This document shows, one piece after another, positions 34,043 to 44,440 of a stretch of DNA of 64,000 nt. How positions within the stretch are numbered: position 1 is the first letter of the stretch; every line of letters begins with the position of its first letter. The translations under genes and the position numbers were made by a program. This stretch comes from Musa acuminata AAA Group (Eukaryota > Streptophyta > Magnoliopsida > Zingiberales > Musaceae): positions 16,277,501 to 16,341,500 of the forward strand of contig NC_088356.1 in NCBI RefSeq assembly GCF_036884655.1, written 5' to 3'. The notes beneath the pieces were generated by a model. The model did not search any database. It was not told the DNA's origin and was given only the letters and a program-made list of their open reading frames with translations.

Positions 34043-35085
34043 CTACACAGGCCACAATCTCTCCAATAAGCTGAAACCTCATTAGAATACTTCTGATGAG
34101 ACATGGGTTCTCTCTCTCTCTCATAATCACCTCGTAGTTGTCATAATATAAGGGAATCAACTCATCGTTGTATGGCACAACTCTTATATTTATGATAAAC
34201 ATTTTCATCCAGACATCCTCTTTTGCTGCTTCTGTCATAGTAATGTAACCCGCCTTTGTGGTCGAGTTAGCAATAGTATCTTACTTGGAACTCTTCCAAC
34301 ATACTGCTCCTCCATTTAGGGTAAACACATACCCTGAATTGGACTTGCTATCATTAACATCGAATTGGAAACTCGAGTCCGTGTAGCCCTCAACCCTGAG
34401 GCTACTACCTCCATATATTAATAAAAGATCCTTAGTCATTCTCTAGTACTTAAGGATACACTTTGCTACTTTCAATGCTCTAAACCTGGATCCGCCTAAT
34501 ACTTGCTCGTGACACTTAGACCATATGTTATATTAGGCCTGATATACAGTATATTATACATGATAGACCCTATCACTGAGACATAGAGTATCCTATCCAT
34601 GTCAGCCCTTTCTTCAAGAGTCTTTGGCAACATACTCATAGAAAGTGATATCCCATGTCTCATCAATATGAAACCTCTCTTGAAAATTTTCATGCCAAAC
34701 CTTTTGACAATGATGTCTATGTACCTGGATTGGGACAAGTTAGGCATCCTCTTAGATCTATCTCTATATATTTGAATCTCCAAGATATATGATGCTTCCT
34801 CTAAATCCTTCATAGAGAAATGTCTAGATAGCCAAGCATTTACTATGGAGAGCATTCCTACATCATTCCCAATGATCAGGATGTTATCCATATATAGCAC
34901 TAAGAAGGTGATCATGCTCCCACTTACCTTCCTGTACACACAAGACTCATCTTCGTTCTTAAAGAAGTCATAAGATATGATCGTCTTATCAAATCTTATG
35001 TTCTAACTTCGGGAAGCTTGCTTCAGTCCGTAGATAGACCTAAGCAATATACATACCTTATCTAGAATTTCTTTGGACATGAATC
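34043..35085 (-). pseudogene. C3 pol: RNase H and reverse transcriptase C-terminal half
   Basis: Minus strand, copia order. 34939-34496 is open (147 codons): 'FLVLYMDNILIIGNDVGML' is the RT active-site block, with the second Asp of Y-x-D-D changed to Asn. 'HFSMKDLEEASYILEIQIYRDRS' and 'SQSRYIDIIVKRFGM' follow, then the 'RPNITYGLSVTSKY' block that leads into RNase H. RNase H (34480-34043) keeps 'VWMKMFI' and 'PLYYDN'. Upstream of 34939 the RT block 'CILLRSIYGLKQASR' and 'FDKTIISYDFFKN' is readable. It continues across G2 at 38554. Confidence 0.88.
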
Positions 35086-35492
35086 TGTTAGGACCCTTTT
35101 TCTAAGCTTTTGAATAATGTTTATTGAGTTTGTTTAGTCCAGTTGTTTATTGAGTCGGTTTGGTTTAGTTAGAGTCAAGTAGACGTTTATTTAATATTTA
35201 TTTATTATTAGAGTTCAAGTCCTGATGGACTTTGGGTGGAACTCTATAAATAGGGATGTAACTGCTTCCTTTCGATAAGCTATGAAAAATACTATTCTGT
35301 CTTTGGACAAACCCTAGGAGGCCGATCCCCTCGAAGAGATCAAGGAGGGCCGATCCCCTCGAAGCGATCAAGGAGGCCGATCCCCTCGAAGAGATCATTA
35401 TCATCCCCATTTCTCCTCTTTCTTCCACGATAAGACTTTAGGGTCTTATCATTTGGTATCAGAGCCTACGATAAGACTTTAGGGTCTTATCA
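35086..35492 (+). repeat. 5' LTR of G2, including one primer-binding site
   Basis: 407 bp. The 3' LTR, whose end is fixed by the TSD at 38549, contains one extra 41-bp unit, and the equivalent end here is 35492. The LTR therefore includes a complete TTTGGTATCAGAGCC at 35452-35466. TATAAATA box at 35245-35252. Confidence 0.85.
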
Positions 35493-35589
35493 TTTGGTAT
35501 CAGAGCCTACGATAAGACTTTAGGGTCTTATCATTTGGTATCAGAGCCTACGATAAGACTTTAGGGTCTTATCATTTGGTATCAGAGCA
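35426..35589 (+). repeat. Four 41-bp units: hairpin plus primer-binding site
   Basis: Units at 35426-35466, 35467-35507, 35508-35548 and 35549-35589, almost identical. Each is an 8-bp inverted repeat (GATAAGAC…GTCTTATC) followed by ATTTGGTATCAGAGC. Units 1 and the first 26 bp of unit 2 belong to the LTR; the rest is internal. The site at 35494-35507 is the primer-binding site implied by the LTR end. Confidence 0.92.
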
Positions 35590-36963
35590 GCGATCCTCGG
35601 CGTTCTCGCTGTAGTTCGTCATCTCGTTCAAAAAAAAAAAAAAAAAAAGGAAAAAAAAGAAAAGGAAAAGAAGAAACACGGGAGGAAGAAGAAGCCGTAG
35701 CCACCCCTTCGTCCCCTGCTTCCGGCCAGCCCACCCGCCGCTGCTTCTCTCCGGCCAGCGCCCACCATCGCCCCGCTTCCCGGCCGGCGACCACCGCCGC
35801 TGCTGTTCCCCGGCCAGGAGACGACGTTGCCAACGTCCATCCCAGCCCTACTACCGCCGCCCGCCTCCCCTTGCGTCGCAGCGCAGCCGCTCGACCTCTC
35901 CTCCTCGGCGATCGTTGGTGACGCTGCTCCCAGCCGCGCCACCACCGCTGCCTCTCCACCGCCTTCCCTTGGGTCGCAGCCGCAACGGCCGATTGTCGCC
36001 CTCCTCGCGGCGACCGAAACAGGGCAACTCACGGATTGCCCTTGTTCCCAGCCGCATCGCCTCCGCTCGATCACCTGGCCAGCGACCTCTTCTCTTCGCG
36101 TTCCCATCTCGCTCGAGCGAGAAGGACCGCCGGCACCACAGCCGCAACCGCCGGTTGCCGCAGCCCCTCCTTGCAGCGGTTGCTGAAACAGAGCTTCCTC
36201 TGTTGCCGCAGCCCCTCGTCGATCGTAGCCACGCCTCGAGCGCCGTCGCCTTCCAGCCGACCCACCACCGCTGCCAGCCACCGTGAGGCGACCGCCACTC
36301 GCCTTCCAGCCGCCGCTCCCCCTTGGCTCGGGCGAGAACTACCGCTGCCACTCCCCCTTGCTCTGCCCCTTGGTGACCGAAACAGAGCAATCGACTTGCT
36401 GCTGCAAAGCAGTCGCCTGTCCTCTTGCTGCTGCGAACGTCGGTTGCCACCACCGTCGCCGCTGCTGCCCAGCCAGCGACGACGCCGCTTGCCGCCCAGC
36501 CTGCCACCGTCGATTCCTATTTTCCACTGCAGCCTCAACCTCGGCGACGCACGTACCGACTCCTCTTCTTAACCTCGACTGCTCCAACGGCACCGTCGCA
36601 TCCTCAACCGCACGTGATTCCTCGGCATCACCAACGCCTCCTTCTATAGTGCGGTAGAGACAGAGCAACGCTGCCTTCCATCCGCACCGTCACAACCACC
36701 GCAGCGATAGGCCCTTGGCGACGCTGCCCCTAGCCGCACTACCATCGCTGCCTCCCAGCCCTCAGCAGTAGCGATCCCTCCACGCAGCGACCACAGCAAG
36801 CATCATTGCCTCCCACGCAGCGAACACAGGTACATCCCCGTATCCTCGCAACAACCCTTCATTTCAATAGTGCTACCATCGATTGCATCACAACAACAGC
36901 ACCGAGTAGGGCAGTGATTAATGCCCTTAACCAACACCAAAAATAAGAGTTGAGATTACAGAT
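35590..36963 (+). other. GC-rich leader of G2
   Basis: 1.37 kb rich in GCC, CCG and CAGC words, with an A run at 35631-35648. Long overlapping ORFs in all six frames (for example 36281-35628 minus and 36036-36572 plus) reflect the absence of A/T-rich stop codons. None has a domain or a conserved counterpart in G1, so no gene is called. Confidence 0.65.
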
Positions 36964-38055
36964 TTGCAATCTTACGAAATGGCCACCGACAACTCAGTGA
37001 AAGCACAAATGGAAGCATTGGAAATTAGAATTGAGAACCGGTTACAAGAAGTACTTAATGATTTCAAAAAGGACTTACTGGGGAGTTTTAGTAAATTTCA
37101 ACAAGGTGGGAGCTCAAGTTCTACATTGCACAGATATGGAAATACTAGAAAAGGGCCCCAAGATTGTGACACAATCTACTCATACATGAAGGTGGATGGA
37201 CAGCTCTCAAAAATTTGTCAGACTTCTACAGTGTTGGAATATCAGAGTAGGTTTGAAAGATTATCAAATCAAGCTAGAGATTGGTCGGAACGACAACTTC
37301 TGGATACATTTATTGAAGGTCTTATTCCAGAGATCCGGTGTGAAGTTAAGGCTCGTCAACCACGTACTATGATAGCTGCGATCTCATTTGCACATCTACA
37401 TGAGAAAAAATTCAATAGGGAAAATCATGGAAACAGAAGTGACAACCACCAGATGATCAATATGCCACCCACCATATCTATTCCCAACCAAAGCCTTGAC
37501 ACCCGAGGACTAACCCAAGAAGAACTCAAGAAAAATTCAGCAAAGGGTTTGTACTATGATGAAAAGTGGAGTATGGAACACCAATGTAAACAAGGGCAGC
37601 ATATGTTGATTGAGCCAATTGGAGAGGAACCAAAAGCAGAAGAGTTGGACTCCGATCATGAAGGTATAAATTCTAATGAAGACGTTGAACCTGCCGTACA
37701 TACAATGCATATTTTAGCCGACTACTCTAACCCGCAAACTATGGAAGTTGGCGAAACTCTAGAACATCAGCCTGTTATAGTTTTGATTGATACCGGTAGC
37801 ACTAATAATTCTATGGACAGTGAGACTGTTGATCAATTGGCCCATCACATTGAAGACAATGACAGACTCGAAGTAAAGATCATTAATGGACGGATTTTCA
37901 CTTATGATAGCAAAGGTTCAAAGATAAAATTGATTATACAGGGCCAGAAGTTTCATGCAACAATTACTACACTGAAAGATCGACCTGTTGCTTACACTCT
38001 CAAAAAGTGGAGACCATACTTACTTGATCAACAGGTTGTGATGCGTTGCAGATAG
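36964..38055 (+). CDS. Gypsy gag-protease of G2, internally deleted but open
   Basis: 363 codons. Gag N-terminus (residues 1-78) matches G1, then the central core (the 'SRWKDGDPTSWI…RFGPSEYE' part of G1) is deleted in frame and 'DGQLSKICQTSTVLEYQSRFERL' follows. Next are 'PEIRCEVKARQPRTM' and a damaged zinc knuckle (GLYYDEKWSMEHQC: the first two Cys are lost). The protease with intact D-T-G-S (residues ~279-282) follows. The end runs directly into 'AYTLKKWRPYLLDQ' (RNase H piece) and a stop, as in G1. It could still make a gag-protease-like protein, but the capsid core is incomplete. Confidence 0.85.
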   Translation: MQSYEMATDNSVKAQMEALEIRIENRLQEVLNDFKKDLLGSFSKFQQGGSSSSTLHRYGNTRKGPQDCDTIYSYMKVDGQLSKICQTSTVLEYQSRFERLSNQARDWSERQLLDTFIEGLIPEIRCEVKARQPRTMIAAISFAHLHEKKFNRENHGNRSDNHQMINMPPTISIPNQSLDTRGLTQEELKKNSAKGLYYDEKWSMEHQCKQGQHMLIEPIGEEPKAEELDSDHEGINSNEDVEPAVHTMHILADYSNPQTMEVGETLEHQPVIVLIDTGSTNNSMDSETVDQLAHHIEDNDRLEVKIINGRIFTYDSKGSKIKLIIQGQKFHATITTLKDRPVAYTLKKWRPYLLDQQVVMRCR

Positions 38056-38141
38056 TCTATGGCTAAAGTGCTGAAAGAGAAGCTCCCTGAGATTGATGCT
38101 GCTCAGCCTTGAGGACAAGGCTAATTTGAAGAGGGAGGAAC

Positions 38142-38548
38142 TGTTAGGACCCTTTTTCTAAGCTTTTGAATAATGTTTATTGAGTTTGTTTAGTCCAGTT
38201 GTTTATTGAGTCGGTTTGGTTCAGTTAGAGTCAAGTAGACGTTTATTTAATATTTATTTATTATTAGAGTTCAAGTCCTGATGGACTTTGGGTGGAACTC
38301 TATAAATAGAGATGTAACTGTTTCTTTTCGGTAAGCTATGAAAAATACTATTCTGTCTTTGGACAAACCCTAGGAGGCCGATCCCCTCGAAGAGATCAAG
38401 GAGGGCCGATCCCCTCGAAGCGATCAAGGAGGCCGATCCCCTCGAAGAGATCATTATCATCCCCATTTCTCCTCTTTCTTCCACGATAAGACTTTAGGGT
38501 CTTATCATTTGGTATCAGAGCCTACGATAAGACTTTAGGGTCTTATCA
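38142..38548 (+). repeat. 3' LTR of G2
   Basis: TGTTAGGACCC … GGGTCTTATCA. It includes one full primer-binding site (38508-38521) and the following hairpin half-unit before the TSD GAATC. The purine tract GAAGAGGGAGGAA precedes it. Confidence 0.9.
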
Positions 38549-38553
38549 GAATC

Positions 38554-39535
38554 CCTCAAGCTATATCATATATACCTTCTCCTTGAGGTTACCATTGAGG
38601 AATGCAGTTTTCACATCCATCTACTAGATCTCATAATCATAGTATTCTATAATAGCAAATAAAATTCAAATGGATTTTAGCATAGCTACGGGTGAGAAGG
38701 CTTCGTCATAGTCAACACCTTATCTTTGACGATATCTCTTAGCCACTAGCCTTGCTTTATAGGTCTCCACATTTCTATCTACTCTGATCTTCTTCTTAAA
38801 GATCTACTTGCAACCAATAGGTACAATACCCTTGAGTGCATCAACTAGATTCTAACCCTTATCGGAGTACATGAAATCCATCTTAGAATTTATAGCTTCT
38901 TGCTACTTCTTAGAGTCTATACTCGTAATAGCCTCCTCATAGGTCTGAGGATCAATATCCTCAACATCCTCTCCTCTGATATGTCTCACATATCTCTGAC
39001 AAGGATGGGGTACTCTACCGGACCTACGTAAAGTTGGAACTTATATGCTGGGTACTTAAATAGACTCAAGCTATGGAATTATGCTTGAGCTAGGTTCTCT
39101 AACCTCACTCAACTCTATCATGCTCCTACTGTCTCCAATAATAATGTATTCCTTCTCAAGGAACACTACCCTCTTGGCTACAAAGACATTTTGATCCTCG
39201 GGGTGATAGAAATAATACCCATAAGTTTCCTTGGGATATCCGACGAACTTGTAACGCTCCATCCTGGATTTCAACTTGTTGGGGTTGTGTCTCATAACGT
39301 GAGCAAGGCAACCCCAAATCTTAACAACCTTAAGATAAGGCTTTTTCCCTTTACATATCTCATATGGTGTAGACACTATTGATATAATTGGAACTCTATT
39401 CAGAAGGTAAGCTGCGGACTCTAAGGTGTATCCCCAAAATGAGATGGGTAGGTCGGCGAAACTCACCATAGACAACACTATATCTAATAGTGTGTGATTC
39501 CTCCTTTCGGATATGCCATTGAGCTAGGGTGTATA
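38554..39535 (-). pseudogene. C3 pol: reverse transcriptase N-terminal half and integrase end
   Basis: Minus strand. 39478-39071 is open (135 codons): 'MVSFADLPISFWGYTLESAAYLLNR', 'TPYEI', 'GCLAHV', 'KFVGYPKETYGYYFY', the C-terminal part of copia integrase. After a linker comes the RT start, read through stops: 'GIVPIGCK*IFKKK', 'YKARLVAKRYRQR*GVDYDEAFSPVA', 'MDVKTAFLNGNL'. The stops replace Trp or Gln codons. Element H cuts the integrase at 39535. Confidence 0.88.
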
Positions 39536-40079
39536 TGTTAGAATCGAGTCGGCACTAAGAGGGGGGTGAATTAGTGCAAGGAATAAAAATATCGATTTTG
39601 AAAAACTTTCATTTGATTAAAACCGATATCGACAAAGCCCGTATAGGAAATATGTTTAACTTGAAAACATGTTCGTAAGCATAGTGGAAGTAAAACAAAT
39701 AAGATAATTTGCAATCAAGGTAAATAGCAACAATAGAAATGCAAACCAAGTTTTATAGTGGTTCGATCGTCATGACCTGCATCCACTCCCGATTCTTCTT
39801 CCGTTGAGGCCACCGGCATCCACTAGCGATCTTCCGTCAATGGGTAAAGATTAACTACCCTTACAACTTGATTCTCCTTTTGATAGGTTCAGGAGAGAAC
39901 CATTACAACCCCCACTTACTCCTCTCTTAAACCATACTAACACTTAGAGTTTGAGAGGAGTTCACACAAGATTACAATAGCGTTTTCTTCCTTTTTTGCT
40001 CTCAATTCTTGTGTGTGTTAATCAGGGATAAAAGGGGTATTTATAGGCCTCATGTGGATTCAAACTTAGAGCCTAAAAG
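39536..40079 (-). repeat. 3' LTR of H, part 1
   Basis: TGTTAGAATCGAGTCGGCAC … GCCTAAAAG. Closest to the LTR of D. TATA box (minus) at 40045-40038. Broken at AAAAG by insertion I. Confidence 0.88.
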
Positions 40080-40740
40080 TGTCATGCCCCTCAAAATATC
40101 CATGATATTAAAAATTTCCATCACAAATCCATCCAGGATCCAAACACACATTTGAGAACACTGAAAAATATTCTATCAAATTCATATCTATAAAACATGT
40201 GCAGTTTATAATCATATATCACATCACTCGATAATTCATATTTATGGCAACCCAAGCCAACTTAACAAACATGAACAACATTTATAAATCCACAAGCTAT
40301 GTAATTTATACAATCATAACTCCAACCATTTACCACAAGTTCATATCATCGTAAACTAGATTTAACATTCCAAAATTCCAAATAAGAGAGATCTTCTAAC
40401 ACTTTTACAAGGTATATCCATTTCGATTCATCGACAACATTTCATTACATACAAAATATACTTATACAACAATAACATAATAACCAACAAGACTAGCCCA
40501 TAATTTTGAATAGCTCTCTACTGCCTCAGCCTAATTCAAACATCTCAAAGAGTGACATGCTGACCTGAAAGGTTTTATATAACAACGGAGTGAGGTAAAA
40601 ACAGCTCAGCAAGTGACAAAGCATATTCATAATAAAAGGAATGATTTCAAACAAGTAAGATATCATAATGCAAGGCAGAATACAAGATTTCTCAAGAATA
40701 CCATCTCATTAGATACAAAATCATATGTGTCATGTCATTC

Positions 40741-41320
40741 AAAACATATTTGGTTCATAACAAATGGAGCATAGAGCAATTGAAGCATATCAATAGCGTA
40801 CGAGATGTTCCGGAGCATTTCAATTGCAAATAGGACATTTCATAATATATCAGTTCATAGCAAATGGAGCACAGAGTCATTGGAGCATATCAATAGCGTA
40901 CGAGATGTTCCGGAGCATATCAATGGCAAATAGGACATTACAGAACATATCAATTCATAGCAAATGGAGTACAGAGTCAATGGAGCATATCAATAGCGTA
41001 CGAGATGTTTCGGAGCATATCAATGGCAAATAGGACATTTCAAAACATATCAGTTCATAGCAAATGGAGCACAGAGTAATTGGAGCATATCAATAGCGTA
41101 CGAGATGTTTCGGAGCATATCAATGGAAAATAGGACATTTCAGAACATATCAATGCATAGCAAATGGAGCACAGAGTAATTGGAGCATACCAATAGCGTA
41201 TGAAATGTTCCGGAGCATATCAATGACAAATGGAACATTTCGGAATATATCAATGGTATGTGAAGCATTTTGAAGTATATCAATGGCATAGGAAATATTT
41301 TGGAGCATATCAATACAAAA
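40741..41320. repeat. 100-bp tandem repeat in I
   Basis: The word TTCATAGCAAATGGAG recurs at about 40853, 40953, 41053 and 41153, exactly 100 bp apart, with a weaker copy at 40753. Each unit has internal sub-repeats based on 'GGAGCATATCAATRGC'. From 41220 it decays into units of about 32 bp. Confidence 0.92.
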
Positions 41321-42595
41321 TACGAAACAGAAGCTCAGACGTCGTACCCTAGCATAGTGCATATGAGGTTTAACTTAGTGGTGGCTCACGCCGTGATAAG
41401 TTCTCGACTCCATCCACGGGTAGCACATTCCTACTCGAGCCCTCTCACCCTGCCCAAGTGCTAGGTCGGCTCTGAATTTTATATCAAACAGATAGAAGGT
41501 GAAGTGGGATCCCAAACATAATATGGTCTATCCATTTCTGAATGACCATCAAACATAATCTAGAGCATCGCGGGCTCTAAGCACATACCCTTTACCATTT
41601 CTGGCAAAGGTCCAAATAATCCCACAAACACCAGAGTATAAAAGGGTATTGTGAATAATAAATTGGGACATATCGGAAGCACATGCGGAACAACGAAATA
41701 TACATGTGCCTTTATAAGTCAATACGATGCAAACATAATCCTTCACAAATGTATTCAGATTTGAAAGGAAATGAAAGCAAGAGTACACATGAATTCTAAG
41801 CAATCATATATAGCTCAATTCAAATAAGAAGATTAGATGAATTTAATATCCAAAAGAATGAAACTGGAATAGGCACATATCGAAAGCAAATGCGGAACAA
41901 TGGGATATACATGTGCCTATATGAGTCAATACGATATAGCATAAACGTTACACAATAGTTTTCAAGAATGCAATAATTTTAAGGACAAGAGCATACAAGA
42001 ATTCAAAGCAGTAATATAAAACTCAATTGAATAAGAAAGCTAAAGGATATCAATTTCCAAAGGAATGAAACCAGAATATGAGAAATCGACCAAAGCTCGA
42101 TTTCTGGCAGAATACAAGAGGCACATTGAACAAATGATTCAAACTATCAATTGTGCTCCAATTTACTCAAAAATATATCATTGGAAGGATATTTCAATCT
42201 ACTTTTAGATAAAGCAAGTTTCATATGAATTGAATTGTCCAACAGAGAGTTACAAATAATTTGGTAAATAAGGGTCGGAGAACAAAATCTCTATTTGGCA
42301 GAATTCATAAAGTCAGATTCAACAGATAATTGGGCAGGTGTTTGGACTCCAAATCTTTCAATACATATATCAAAAGAAAGAACTACGAGTCTAGTTTCCA
42401 ATGAAATTAGTTTTGAACAAATCGGACTTTCCAACAAAGACTTATAGGCAGCTCGGTATCAAAAGGTCAGAATCTCAGAAGTTGCACAGATTCGAATCGT
42501 TACGTCTAAACAGGAGATATATCAAATGCAAGGCTAGAACAATTTAAAGTTCCTCATATTCAAAGCAAATGTAGAGATAAAATTGCAGTAATAAA
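41321..42595. other. Non-coding part of I
   Basis: AT-rich sequence with no ORF of interest. A partly duplicated block ('ACATATCGRAAGCA…TGCGGAACAAYG…ATACATGTGCCT') occurs near 41668-41710 and 41875-41920. Confidence 0.5.
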
Positions 42596-42599
42596 ATAT

Positions 42600-42782
42600 C
42601 AGGACACTTGCACTAGAAAAGATTAGAAAGCTTACAATAGAAAGGATCGGAACACTTGCAATAGAAAAGATTAGAAAGCTTGCAATAGAAAGGATCGAAA
42701 CACTTGCAATAGAAAGGATCGAAACACTTGCAAGAGAAAAGATTAGAAAGCTTGCAATAGGAAGGATCAGAACACTTGCCTT
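42600..42782. repeat. ~20-bp tandem repeat in I
   Basis: Eight to nine units of the form 'CACTTGCAATAGAAAGGATCG' alternating with 'AGCTTGCAATAGAAAAGATTAG'. Confidence 0.88.
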
Positions 42783-42805
42783 TCAAAGATTTTGATCTGA
42801 AGATC

Positions 42806-44440
42806 CAAAGAAGGTGTCAGCCCAAATCCTTCTACTTTTCCTCCGTGTCCTCTCCCTGTTTCGTTTTCTACATGTCTTCTCTTTTTTCTCTACAATTGCA
42901 GCTCATGCAAAACATAGAGGCATAGTCACCTGCTCTCTCTTACTCTCATTCCTTCGTTTTCTTTCCCAAACGCAGCTGCCACAGCCACTGCCGCTGCCGC
43001 TGCCACAATCGTAGCCCCTTCCACCGCACTGCCTTCTTCCTCCCCTTCTTTCGCAGACACAGCTGCTGCATTCGCAGTCACTGCCATCGTGACCGCAACC
43101 ATAGCCACAGCCCCCTTTTTTTTCCCCTTTCCTTTCTTTCTATTTCCCAAAAGCAGCTGCTGCAGCCACCACCGCTGCCGCAGCTACCGCAGCCAATGTC
43201 GCAGCCACAACCGCAGTCGTAGCCACGGCCGCGGCCACCACAGCCGCAGCCTCTTCTTCCTCCCCTGCTCTGTTTCCTCTCCTTCTCTTCCAGCTACAGC
43301 TGCTACTACCGTAGCTGCCTCCCCTTCTCCTCTTCCTCTCTTCTTCCCTTTCCCTTTCTCTTCTTCTTCCTTTCCTTCTCTTCTTTCCCAGCTGCACTGT
43401 TGCAGTCGCAGCCTCAGCCACGGCCGCAGCCTCTTCTTCCTCCCCTGCTCATCTTCCTCTCCTTCTTCTCTTCCAGCTGCAGCTGCCATCGCCACAGCCG
43501 CAGCCCCTTCTTCCCCTTCTCTTCTTCCTCTCCTTCCCTTCTTCCTTCCTCTCCCTCTTTCCCTACCACAGCTACATCTGCCACAGCCGCAGCCGCTGCT
43601 ACTTCTTTCCCTTCTCCTCTTCCTTCTCCTTCCTTTCTACTTCTTCTCTTCTTCTCCTTCCTCCCCTTCTTCTCCCCGACGCACAGCACCTCCTCTCCTC
43701 TGTTTCCTCCTGCAGAAAACAGGGGTGCCGCCACTTCACCCGCTTCTACTTCTTCTCTTCCTCTTCTTCTTCTTCTCCTTCTTCTCCTTCTTCTTCTCCT
43801 CTTCTTCCCTTCTCCTACCCGACACCCCACACCTTCTTACTGCAGCCCATGCCTTAGCCATCCTTCTTTTTTTTCTTCTTTTTCCTCTTCTTCTTCTTCT
43901 CCTCCCCAATGCCCCACACCTCGTTTCCTCTATTTTCGCCTGCAGGAAACAGAGGTGCTGCAGCCCTAGCTGCTGCTACCTCTCGCTCCTCTCCCACTTC
44001 TCTCTCTTTTTCTTCTTCTTCTATTCTTCTCTTCTCCCTCTTCTTCCTCCTCTCTTCTTTTCCCTCTTCTTCTTCTTTTCTTCTTCTCCTCTTCTTCCTT
44101 TCTCCTCCCCAACGCCCCACAGCTCCTCGCTGCAGCCCTTGCCGCAGCCACCTCCTCTTTTCTTCTTCTTCTTCTTCTTCTTCTTCTTCTTCCCTTCTCC
44201 TCCCCGACGTCCCACACATGAACTCCTCTGTTTCCTCCTACACGAAACAGAGGTGCTGCAGCCCTAGCTGCTGCAACTATCTCTCTTTCCTCTCCCTCTT
44301 CCCTCTTTCTTCTTCTTCTTTTCTTCTCTTCTCCCTCTTCTTCCTCTCTTCTTTTCCCTACGCCCCACAGCTCCTCTCTCTGTTTCAGAGAGCGTGGGAG
44401 GCGGTGGGATAAAACCAAAATTTTCGGTTTTTTTTTTTTT
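42806..44440. repeat. Pyrimidine-rich low-complexity block in I
   Basis: Long CTT/TTC and CCT tracts mixed with CAGCCGCAGCC-type words. It produces Ser/Pro/Leu/Phe ORFs on one strand (43089-44267, 392 codons) and Glu/Arg/Lys ORFs on the other. These have no domains, and long overlapping frames exist in several registers, so I call none. Within it the word CTCTGTTTCC…GAAACAGAGGTG recurs at about 43700, 43932 and 44229 as hairpins. Confidence 0.88.

Larger units (their letters stand above)
35086..38548 (+). mobile_element. G2: young pol-deleted Ty3/gypsy element, TSD GAATC
   Basis: 3.46 kb, perfect TSD GAATC at 35081-35085 and 38549-38553. LTRs of 407 bp (35086-35492 and 38142-38548) differ at only a handful of positions by eye, the least diverged pair in the window. 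Inside are extra primer-binding-site repeats, a GC-rich leader and one open gag-protease frame. RT, most of RNase H and integrase are absent. Confidence 0.9.
2851..39535 (-). mobile_element. C3: degraded autonomous-type Ty1/copia element split by nested insertions
   Basis: The minus-strand copia element that carries most of the window. Its pieces, read on the minus strand, are integrase end and reverse transcriptase start (39535-38554), reverse transcriptase (35085-34496), RNase H (34480-34038 and 24445-24304), polypurine tract near 24304, and 3' LTR (24303-23415 and 3604-2851). Insertions M, G1, G2 and H separate the pieces; removing them restores collinearity. The 5' part (gag, protease, integrase core, 5' LTR) would lie beyond H and is not in the window. 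All coding parts carry stops. Confidence 0.8.

Noticed and set aside
35426..35589. Interstitial telomere repeat (TTTAGGG)
   Set aside because: TTTAGGG occurs once per 41-bp unit as the loop of a hairpin, not as head-to-tail heptamers.
35582..36668. Dense overlapping ORFs of 100-220 codons in the G2 leader, also 25025-25822 in G1
   Set aside because: GC-rich sequence with few stop codons; frames are not preserved between G1 and G2.
40741..41320. CRISPR-like array
   Set aside because: Direct tandem repeat without unique spacers, in plant nuclear DNA.
43089..44412. Long Ser/Pro/Leu/Phe and Glu/Arg ORFs, up to 392 codons
   Set aside because: Low-complexity pyrimidine tract; open in several frames on both strands, no domain, no start context and no conserved counterpart.
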